From contig OZ020524.1 of assembly GCA_963971425.1 (NCBI GenBank), positions 14,139,845 to 14,203,844 on the forward strand: 64,000 nucleotides of DNA, read 5' to 3'. The translations under genes were made by a program, and so were the position numbers. This stretch comes from Bryoerythrophyllum caledonicum (lineage: Eukaryota > Streptophyta > Bryopsida > Pottiales > Pottiaceae). Within the stretch, counting starts at the first letter, position 1. Every line of letters begins with the position of its first letter. Under the pieces are notes generated by a model. It was given only the letters and a program-made list of their open reading frames with translations. It ran no database searches and was not told the origin of the DNA. Below, one piece after another: positions 56,421-64,000 of the stretch.

Positions 56421-57040
56421 ACGCAGCATATAACATAAACTGAATTGAATTGAAAGAGAGGTGAAGGATACGTATTGTTGTAGTAGCTGGTGCTGTGTGT
56501 AATGGTGGTGATGTGGTAGCTGATGCAGTGTGTAACGGTGGCGATGAGATAGCAGTTTCGTCCAGATCCGGAGTCGTCGGTGTACTTGGCTCCGATTCCA
56601 GCTTGTTTGATGTGCAGCTCCTGGGTCCGGCTGCTATGAGAGTTATGTCTATGCTATGGGCGTGATCTATCTAATGCCACTTAGATCTAGCTCGTGAGAC
56701 GCAGTCTGGGTGGAGATTTCTTCTGCCAACTCTCGAGTTCAAGCGCTTCAGATTACTCATAGAAGTTTCACCAATGATCCCACGTTCCAACTATTGAGCC
56801 CCAGCTCTGCAGATCTGCTCAAGGCGTAACCAGAATGTGCACACAAGTAGATCTAGGTGATAAGAGCCCCTTTCCAACACTACACGCCTCTCCCCAAGCA
56901 TACACTAAGTCCAGATCTGAAGTAAAGGTGGGGTAGAAGCAATCCCAACACCTCTTGCTATCCTAAACGTCAGATCTGAGACTAACTCCTGAAGCAGCCC
57001 TCACCAGGAATTACGGAGCTCTGAGCAGGCCATCGAAAAC

Positions 57041-57053
57041 CTGTGACACTCCG
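57041..57053. repeat. LINE target-site duplication, 5' side
   Basis: CTGTGACACTCCG, identical to 45383-45395. Confidence 0.85.
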
Positions 57054-57963
57054 CATATTACGGAATCACTGTAGCACTGTTATCCTTGGGTCGAGGATAA
57101 CCTGAACTCACATAATCGAATCAAATCCATCACTAACGGGACATTATTTTTGAGGTTTATCCTCGACTCGAGAATAAAACTATTGAATCTTGTAAAGTAC
57201 TGTAAGGTAAACGGGATGCAAATTGAAAAAACAATTATCTTCGACTCGAGGATAACGCATGTAGTTTCGTTGGAATTCGACGAAACAACATTAAGTATAA
57301 CCTGAATTCATTAGCTGAATCAGGAATTGATGTCAAGTCTTGATTTGCACTATATGGGTGTAATATCCAACATGTCTGTCATTCTCGAGTCGAGGATATC
57401 AAAAGTATGATACACAATATCTGGATCACTTACTTTATGATGGTTATTCTCGAGTCGAGGATAACTGACTCCGAGTTTAATGTCATCTGAGATACATGTA
57501 TTCTTCAAACTATGAGGTGGTGAATGCCAATGTCATACATTCTTTTATGTGCTTCGGATTTCTTTCGCAGGTCTATCTTCGGGTCGAGGATAACTCACTG
57601 AGGTTTTGTGCTGTCTGTTCCATCATAAAGAAAGATTGGTTCCTAGCCATTTCAAATTGATGGAGATAATTTAACAAATCTGAATTTTGATAAATTAATT
57701 TATGAATGCTGATCTTCGTTTGAAATATTCTGTACATTTGGTGTGTTTACTCTGGGTTTAATCAACAATTTGTTGTCATAACTGACTGTTGAATTATTGT
57801 ACATTTCCCTAATTCAATGTTGAAATACTCAATATCTGGAGTTATCCTCGTGTCGAGGATAAGCATTTCTTATTTGTATCTCTCTCCTCTGATTATAGCC
57901 GTCATTTACATATTTGCCAATATCTCTAGATAACTAAACCTTTGTCCTTTTTCTTGTGTTATC
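57054..57963 (+). promoter_or_regulatory. Palindrome-rich leader of the A transposase
   Basis: Seven A-type palindromes in under 800 bp: about 57080-57101, 57157-57178, 57234-57255, 57381-57399, 57444-57465, 57572-57593 and 57842-57862. This is the densest cluster in the window. It resembles the leader of the A methyltransferase-like gene. It is probably intronic or promoter DNA. Confidence 0.75.
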
Positions 57964-60783
57964 TTGAAGATGGAAGAACGCTCATATGATGGTGTAGTTC
58001 GAGTTCCACCTACGTTACCTCTAGGTGTTGCTGCATGTGAGGGCATTCCTCGCGTATCGTGGTTCTCAAAACGCGTTATTCTTCGAAACACATCTGGTGC
58101 CGATGTTGCACTTGGACTTTGCCAGAGTGTTGATTCTGGATTTGTTCCTGAAACTGGTGGTCGACCACTTGGAGATGATCATGTTGCTATTCTAATCGCT
58201 GAATGCTTAGACGAGAATGAAATTCCATTGAATTGGATATTTGCCCTCCGAGCATGGCCAACTCGACAAGTCTTTCTTTGTAATGTGAGTTTGTATGACC
58301 AAGAACAAACTAGCATTTTCAATGCAGCTCTTAAGGTATTTCGTCGCGGATCAAGAGTAGGCGTTCGACAATACGAAACCACTCGTCACAGGGTAGAGGG
58401 TCCTTCTCGACCAAAGAAGGAAGTACTTCTTACTTCACAATCAATCAACTCTGTTGCAAGCACCGTCTGTTGTCCAAGAAATTGTACTCAACGATTTCCA
58501 CGGTGTTCAATTTCTGTGCTTTGCTCCCAAGTTTACCGTGACATTGGAGGTGTTTTCTTTCAAAAACATGTTTGGCTTGATGTACACAGGCAGATCCACA
58601 TGGATTCCAATGGCAACCATATGGTGACGCTTGATGGAATTGATGTATGCCAAAATGCATGGTGTACTATCATGGGGGTTAGTCGAGCCACATTCTACCG
58701 GTACAAACGAGAGGCAAAGGATGGGATTCGGGCAGGGGCACACGGCAATACTGGTTCAAAGAAGCCTCGGACTCATACCCTACAGGCAATTGCTACTCTG
58801 CATGATATACTTGATGATGCTGCCGATCACAATCCTAATAAGACAACTACACTTGGCACTGGGGCGAAGGTCGTCTCCAAACACCTTCCTGCCTCTTTTC
58901 AATGGATTGGAGTGTTGCCCAAAGTGAATGAGGTGAATTCAAGATTTGGCCTCAAACCAATATCTTTGTCTGGTCTTAGTCGAATTCGAAGCTCTGAGTT
59001 TGAACAATACTCTACGAAGAAGCCTGGTGACAACTTTGCCTGCTGCGGAAGATGCGACCAACTCAAGCAATTAAAGAAGGCTTGTACACGGGGGTCCTCC
59101 TCATACAAAATGTGGGAAGTCAAATTGCAGTTACATCAGGCCTCTCAACAAACTCATCGTATTTTATATTATGGGAACCGGAAGAACTCGGAAGAAAAAC
59201 CTAACGAGGTTGTGTGCATCATTCATGATAAAATGGATCATAGCAAAACCGCATCACCTCATTTTTCTCACAAGAATAAAGCGACGGAGTCCTTCATGAA
59301 ACTGCCTGTGGCCGTAACTGGAATGATTGCTCATGGACATGAAGATGTTCGTTATGCCCATTATAGTCTTGACATCTTCCCCACAGACTCAAACCACACT
59401 ATTGGATCCATTGCAAAGTTACTTCGGGACTTAGAGAGTCCACCGGTGTATTCTTCTCGTGAATTATTTACGAGAGGAAGAGCTTCTCCTCTCTCTGAGG
59501 CTGTGCTTGCGGATGCTAACATGTGTCTTGGATCCCTTGCTGCTCCACCGGTTGAACCTGTTCCTACGAAACAGTTACCACCAATTCTCCAAATGCAGTT
59601 AGATAATGCCACAGGGGACAATAAAAATAGATTTGTGTTCGTTTTTTTTTCCCTCCTTGTCCATATGGGTATTTTCCGTGAAGTGTATGTCAACTTCTTA
59701 CTTGTTGGTCATACTCACGAGGATATTGACGCAATGTTTGGGAGATGGAGTTCCAAACTCAAATCAAATAGCTATCCAACGATTCCACTCTTGATGAAAT
59801 CATTCATGGATGCTGAGATAATGCCAGTTATTCCACACCTCATTGAAGAGGTGCCCGATTTCAAGGGCTTTTTAGAAGGATATTTGTGCATTGGCAAAGA
59901 GGCCCTTACAGGTCACACTAAGGGCCAACAATTCAAGTTTTACAAGGGCTCTGATGGATTGCCAAAGATGCAGTACAAAATTCTTTGTACAGATAAGGAT
60001 TGGTTGCCTGAGGAGGATGGAGGAATCTAGCTGTGGAAAGTGATGGAAGATGGTAGGCCAATTTTGCCTCGTGGACAGCCGATTCCTCTCATTCCGCGAT
60101 GTCATGAGAATTATGATGAGGTCCTGAAGGGTATCTCTGGGTTTCTAAGTCTTTGGGAATCTATGGCTAACGAGGATCTCTCGAGTGAATATAGGAGGAA
60201 GAACGAGCATATTATGTACTATTGGAGAGGTGTTAAGGCTTCCCTCGAGGTGCCTTCGGAAGAATCGCCTCTCCTACGAGAGGGATTTTGGCCACTATCT
60301 AGACATGCTCCATCCATGGTGGATGAATATGAGATTGATGGGTCGTTGAGGGAGGAATATGCAGAGGACCCTCCATTCATTGGACAACGACGTCATTGTC
60401 CCCCTCTATCGTTTCGGGTTGGTAGAGATGTGTACGAGGGCTATGTACTTGCGGTGCGTTCAGCTGATGGAGATTTGCGTCCATTTTGGATTGCCTTGGC
60501 ATTGACTAATCCACATCCGGATCGTGAACATTCTCATGAGATTAAAGTGCAATACTCCAAACCTGCATCCCAGCATCATGTGGACTTGGAAACGTACCAA
60601 GGGTGGGATTCTAATCATGGGAATAATTGGGTTGAAGAGACTGAATCTGAACCAATCTGGGTGTATACAGATTGTATTTTAACGGCTTGGAAGCCTAGGT
60701 TGCGTGGAAACACAAGCTCCTCTAGATTAAAAATTCCTAAATCACAGGTGGACATAATCAAGGCATCTTTAGCCGAATTATAG
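57964..60783 (+). CDS. DUF7869-type transposase-like protein (element A)
   Basis: About 939 codons in one frame with a single in-frame TAG after codon 688 (EEDGGI). Start MEERSYDG. Blocks: an N-terminal domain, a cysteine-containing block (CCPRNCTQRFPRC), GIDVCQNAWCTIMGVSRATFYRY (helix-turn-helix-like), CCGRCDQLKQL (zinc-ribbon-like), then CIIHDKMDHSKTA, LQMQLDNATGDNKNRF and LLVGHTHEDIDAMFGRW, giving a D...D...HxDxD catalytic pattern. It is homologous to the B protein but has no coding introns. It is the best preserved copy of the family in the window. The role as the element's transposase is inferred from conservation in both families, its position and the flanking TIRs. The stop may be a lesion or a read-through site. 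Confidence 0.8.
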
Positions 60784-61657
60784 ATTTCAACGGAGTTTGT
60801 GGTTTTGGGGACTGGAGTTATTTTACCAATATAAAATGGAGGGGGTGCATGTTCTTTTTTTATTTTTTGTTCATCCGTACTGGGTATCCTATTAAGTATG
60901 TAGTGAACTTGTATCTATAGGATGGAATTGTAGACTTTGAATGTGCGCATAGCATATTTGTAGATGGAGTTAGATTAGTGTTTGTAGTTACATGTAGTAA
61001 TGTATTGTGTTGCTTTCAATATTATACAAGAGAGGCGGGAATTTTGTTACATCATTGATCTATAAATGGCGGTCCACATTGTGAGTGTCAGTAATTGTAC
61101 ATTCATCCTTGATGCATTGATACTTTCTATAGATAGCAATTATTGAATGGATTGCTACAATACATGCTAACTTTTCAACGCTACTAGGTATTTCAACGAC
61201 CTTGTTGTTTGGAAATAGTATAATCTCTTGAAATTGGTAATTAATTCTTTTTCAAATGAAAAGGTATGCATTCAAGGTGGAATTTAAATGAGTGTATATG
61301 TGTTATAATTTTAAATAAGTCCAATTTTGGATTCATCTACTTAGAGGGGTTATCAAATTTATTGCCGCTTCTATTTTCCATTGTAATTTTATTCTCGCAA
61401 TGATTTTTTTTGGATGTACTAGTTTTACTTAGATAATAGGCTCCATATCTAGGTACATTTTTTATAATCTATTACCTTTACACACACAATTAAATATGAT
61501 ATTCAATTTCATACAAGATGAATTCAACAATCCATGATACGGCTAGATTATTTAGCATTTTCAATCGAGATTGAGTCTCAATTTAATACATAGTCTCAAA
61601 TTAATGAAATTATAAATTGACTATAAAAAGATACCATGATAAATTGAGACTCTGAAA
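60784..61657. other. Right subterminal region of element A
   Basis: AT-rich 3' flank of the transposase. No gene is seen. It ends in a small inverted pair (GATTGAGTCTCAATTT at about 61567 and AAATTGAGACTC at about 61641) next to the terminus. No palindromes of the family are found here. Confidence 0.5.
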
Positions 61658-61683
61658 TGTCTCATTTGAATGAATATGGTGTT
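61658..61683 (-). repeat. Element A right terminal inverted repeat
   Basis: Inverted match to 11613-11638 with one mismatch. Flank TTTG (61684-61687) against TTTA on the left. Confidence 0.8.
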
Positions 61684-61967
61684 TTTGGAATTATGGAAAA
61701 GCCACCGACAAGAATAAAATTCCAACTTGTGCATCCAAAAGAGGAGCTGATTCAAGTGAAGATCAAAGTACTCCAAACCAAGGTAATGCTGCAGAACTTC
61801 TTGAGCTGAAATAAGAATTCAAGAAGAAGAAAATTCAAGACAAATCAGAAGGAATACTGCAATAAGTTGTTGCGAATTCCTCTAATTTTCTCATGGTTTT
61901 TCAACAGAGCAATGCTTTATTGAAAAATATGGATCTTCACGTGGCAACTATACTAGAGAAGTTATAA
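61684..61967 (+). pseudogene. Trihelix/MYB-like Harbinger protein, 3' part
   Basis: Continues the exon interrupted at 11612 (WNYGKATDKNKIPTCASKRG ... AAELLEL ... LLKNMDLHVATILEKL), with two in-frame stops. The C-terminal Lys-rich helix and coiled-coil end are typical of these partners of HARBI transposases. It converges with the transposase gene. Confidence 0.7.
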
Positions 61968-63374
61968 CTACTCTTCCATAACATCTAAATCAAAAAATTC
62001 AATTCTAGATTCCATTGCAAGCTTGTATTTCCACAATCCTTTTGCGATGATTTCATGAGCTCTTGTAGCCTCTTGCAATAAATCTTCAGTACTTTTGTCT
62101 TCTCTCCTAAAATATGCATCACGTTCATCATCAATGTCCTCAGCAACTAAATCTTCACCACCTTCCAACACTCTATTGGGATCTGAATTCAAATTTCTAG
62201 TCTTCACCTCACCTATAGAAGCACGTTCACCTTGTAATTCTTGGCCCTCCTTCAGCGCACCACTCTCCATTTGCTTCTTCAATTCATTTTCAGCATCTTC
62301 TATCCAAGTATTGCCAAACTTGTCCTTTGAAATGAGACACAAATTGTTGAGCACAATACAACCTACTACAATATCCGGCACCATTCGTAAAGGTACATCA
62401 AGACGCTTCATAATAATCCTCCACTTGCCTTTTAAGATGCCAAATGCCCTTTCAACACACATACAAGTAGAAGATTGGATAAAATTCCAATTTGCCTTAT
62501 AAGGTTGTAATCCTTTCCATGAACCTCTAAAAGGGATGTATATCCAACTTAGGTCTCACTAGATATGCAACATCTCCAACGACTTATATTGCAAATATTT
62601 CCTTGCCATACAAACTCTTCCTACTTTTGTTTGCTGAAATACAGTCCAATCGTGAAGACTACCTACCCATTCAAATTTGTAGTCCCAAAAAATACACCTC
62701 ACATCTACAATTCCTTGCAACAAAGCTGAATGGAATAACTTTCGACACTAATAATCTTCGCCTTCAATTACTAGAGCAAGAATTGGAATGTGTGAGCCAT
62801 GATAGCTCCTAAAACATACGGTATGTGATGCAAACCTTCAAATTCCCTTGCCAAAACCCAAAATCTGGACTCATTTGGAACTTGTAAAAAAATCTTTTGC
62901 AAATGTAATCTAACCAATTTGCAAAACTCTCTAAGAATCAGTGAAACTGTGCACTCCGCAACTCCAAATAATTCTCCTACCCCACGCAACCCATCATCGG
63001 TACCAAGACTATACAAAGAGATTTGCTACTCGGGTTTCTACAGAAATTGGTGGTTTTCCTTGTGGCCTCTCATAACGTCCAACACTACAACATCTCATAC
63101 CCAAACCCTGAAGACAAGCACTTACAACTGCCACATTTGTCCACTCTCCTTGTACCACCAATGCTTGCATGTTGACAATATGTTGCATTATCGACATATA
63201 CAAGCACCAATATATCACCATAACAACAACAATTCTACGTCTCTTCTCCTCCATAGTGCTGAAATTTTCTAGAAAAGAGCAAAAACAGAAAAGATAGAAG
63301 AAAAATAAGAAAAGGAGTAGAAGAAGAAGGTTGGGGGATTCCAATGAAAATAAGGAGGTAAAGTAGAGCAACAA
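61968..63374 (-). pseudogene. HARBI1-type (DDE_Tnp_4) transposase
   Basis: N-terminal block DGLRGVGELFGVAECTVSLILREFC (helix-turn-helix, 63016-62900), VPNESRFWVLAREFEGLHHIPYVLGAI (about 62870-62790), a decayed middle (62500-62760), then VERAFGILKGKWRIIMKRLDVPLRMVPDIVVGCIVLNNLC (62460-62340), the classic C-terminal part of PIF/Harbinger transposases, and an acidic tail. Several breaks interrupt the frame. The upstream frame 63374-63009 gives a poor leader of hydrophobic residues followed by MEEKRRR, a likelier start. Confidence 0.85.
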
Positions 63375-63547
63375 GGATGAAGATACGGGCTTCCATATTA
63401 AAATTTATGTTAAAAAATGATTTGGTCCACTTGATGGCCTTTTCTCACTTTATACTACTTCCAAAGGCCATGGCTACCAAAGGCCATCCTTTGGATTTGA
63501 AGCGAGGGACCTTCACTAAGCTTTTGAAGTTTTGGCCTCACCTTGGT

Positions 63548-63567
63548 TTGCAGCATAAAGAGGCCTT
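63548..63567 (-). repeat. Harbinger right terminal inverted repeat
   Basis: Read inward: AGGCCTCTTTATGCTGCAA against GGGCCTCTTTACGTTGCAA at 9871. The outermost base differs and the flank does not show TAA, so the exact end is uncertain by a few bases. Confidence 0.6.
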
Positions 63568-63816
63568 CACATGAGATTGCTAGAATGGCCAAAGTTTAGC
63601 CTTTGGGCCTTCATACTTGCACCCCAAAGTCCAAAGGCCATCGTCCTCTATTGTGCCTACATGGCAACACTTTTCAGGAGTTTTTGCGCCAAGGCCACAG
63701 CCTCTCAAGCAAAACTTGGGTTGCCCGTTTTAGTCGACTCAAAATTCCTTCGAGAGTCCGTCAATTTTTTAAATAAAGTAATCAATGGAGAGCCTTCCTT
63801 CCTCCTTCCTTGGATG
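63568..63816. other. Unassigned spacer
   Basis: No gene or repeat recognised between the Harbinger and mariner ends. Confidence 0.4.
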
Positions 63817-63818
63817 TA

Positions 63819-64000
63819 CAGTCACGTCTGAAAAGTTTCGACACCCTATGTTGAAACTGAAGCGTTTAATCTTGCATCTCTTAAAATCTCAAATGTAACA
63901 AACAACGATCAAGACTCACACACAACATGGAGGAAACCCTCAACTCTACTATAATTAGGAATGACCTCCGTTAGCGTTGATTACAGCTTGAATTCTACGA
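63819..64000 (-). mobile_element. Tc1/mariner transposon end, partial at window edge
   Basis: After TA (63817-63818) comes CAGTCACGTCTGAAAAGTTT, a Tc1-type terminus. On the minus strand, entering from the window edge, the frame ends RRIQAVINANGGHS and a TAA at 63957-63955, the usual C-terminus of Tc1-like transposases. The remainder lies beyond the window. Confidence 0.85.

Larger units (their letters stand above)
45396..57040 (-). mobile_element. LINE with ORF1, 2A-like motif, two endonuclease-type domains, RT and RNase H (Dualen/RandI-like)
   Basis: 11.6 kb, flanked by identical 13-bp direct repeats. From the 5' end (57040) it has a leader with two tandem repeat sets, ORF1, an ORF with a 2A-like motif and APE-type endonuclease, a foreign 0.8-kb block, then RT, RNase H, zinc knuckle and a PD-(D/E)XK-like domain. 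The 3' end has a GC hairpin (about 45409-45432, GCCGGTACCCGAAGGGGACC) and a TTC-repeat tail instead of poly(A). Having both APE and restriction-like domains plus RNase H is the mark of the Dualen/RandI clade known from Chlamydomonas. The amino-terminal RT part is missing, so the copy is dead. Confidence 0.85.
54582..57040 (-). promoter_or_regulatory. LINE 5' leader with tandem repeats
   Basis: Non-coding leader of 2.4 kb. Open frames on the minus strand (54834-55730 and 55519-56436) overlap each other and follow from repeat periods divisible by three, so they are not called. Tandem monomers in a LINE leader often act as promoters. Confidence 0.6.
11613..61683. mobile_element. Element A: large DNA element with ParB/methyltransferase-like, FCP1-like and DUF7869-type genes
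   Basis: The ends AACACCATATTCATTAAAATG (left, 11613) and its inverted counterpart (right, 61683) match over 26 bp with one mismatch. The four flanking bases are TTTA on the left and TTTG on the right. Codons on either side read through the trihelix exon of the host Harbinger (GAC CTT TGG AAT), which fixes the insertion point. Removing element B and the LINE leaves about 18.5 kb. Gene order matches B: third gene, FCP1-like and ParB/methyltransferase-like genes on minus, transposase on plus, with a shared divergent control region. About two dozen A-type palindromes mark its non-coding DNA. Confidence 0.8.
61684..63567. mobile_element. PIF/Harbinger transposon, right half
   Basis: Contains the end of the trihelix-like gene and the convergent HARBI transposase. 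It terminates near 63567 with TTGCAGCATAAAGAGGCC, the inverse of the 9871 terminus. Confidence 0.8.

Noticed and set aside
54834-56436. Two minus-strand frames of about 300 codons with internal amino-acid repeats
   Set aside because: They overlap each other and reflect DNA repeats with periods of 63 and about 132 bp in the LINE leader.
19041-57862. CRISPR-like array formed by the palindromes
   Set aside because: Spacing is irregular, copies vary, they lie in introns and leaders of eukaryotic genes, and no cas-like genes are present.
61566-61660. A separate MITE next to the right end of element A
   Set aside because: The small inverted pair is partly the terminal repeat of A itself; no independent target duplication is visible.
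11613-61683. Elements A and B as Polintons or integrated large viruses
   Set aside because: No capsid, packaging ATPase, protease or DNA polymerase is seen, and target duplications are 4 bp with short inverted repeats.

Overview
The window reads as nuclear DNA from a plant-lineage (streptophyte) genome, probably a repeat-rich non-flowering one. The clues are degenerate TTTAGGG-type tracts at 43.5 kb, a trihelix-plus-HARBI PIF/Harbinger element, plant-style FCP1-like proteins (D-x-N-G-x-L motif I), short GT-AG introns and very long LTR-type insertions. The exact taxon cannot be told from the sequence. I see no ordinary host gene; nearly everything is a mobile element, and several are nested inside each other.

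The main result is a pair of large, related DNA elements that I cannot place in a named superfamily. Each carries the same cassette. On one strand is a gene with a ParB/Srx-like 'GGQH' segment, a DNA-methyltransferase-like glycine motif and a disordered tail. Next to it, on the same strand, are one or more FCP1/NIF-like genes. Divergently transcribed is a DUF7869-type protein with a DDE-like pattern (HDKMD ... QLDN ... GHTHEDID), inferred to be the transposase. Element B (21345-41252) has perfect 24-bp terminal inverted repeats, a 4-bp TATT target duplication, and a matching empty site in a sister repeat at 44075-44078. Element A (11613-61683) has 26-bp inverted repeats with one mismatch and TTTA/TTTG flanks. 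Each family is peppered with its own short palindrome: TTATCCTCGA-N-TCGAGGATAA in A, GTCGGCGGGCCGCCGAC in B. These lie mainly in introns, leaders and intergenic DNA.

Layout. 1-5930 is a degenerate plus-strand copy (C) of the A-type cassette, truncated by the window start. 5933-9420 is a fossil B-type transposase (D), split by a solo LTR at 7455-9161. At 9871 a PIF/Harbinger element begins; its trihelix exon is interrupted at 11612 by element A and resumes at 61684, running to about 63567. Inside A lie the third gene, FCP1-like gene and ParB/methyltransferase-like gene (12.0-19.0 kb, minus), then a repeat (R) into which B inserted, then intergenic DNA with further R copies, a palindromic GGGGCCCC array and telomere-like tracts, then a LINE (45396-57040, minus) with a 13-bp target duplication, and finally the A transposase (57964-60783, plus). 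Inside B, a 4.3-kb LTR-type insertion (22442-26722) splits the outermost of four tandem FCP1-like genes. A Tc1/mariner end closes the window (63819-64000).

The LINE encodes ORF1, an ORF with a 2A-like SGDIETNPGP motif ahead of an APE-type endonuclease, and a reverse transcriptase-RNase H-zinc knuckle-PD-(D/E)XK-like C-terminus. That combination resembles the dual-endonuclease Dualen/RandI group. Most genes in A, B, C and D carry in-frame stops, so present activity is doubtful; the A transposase and LINE ORF1 are the most nearly open.
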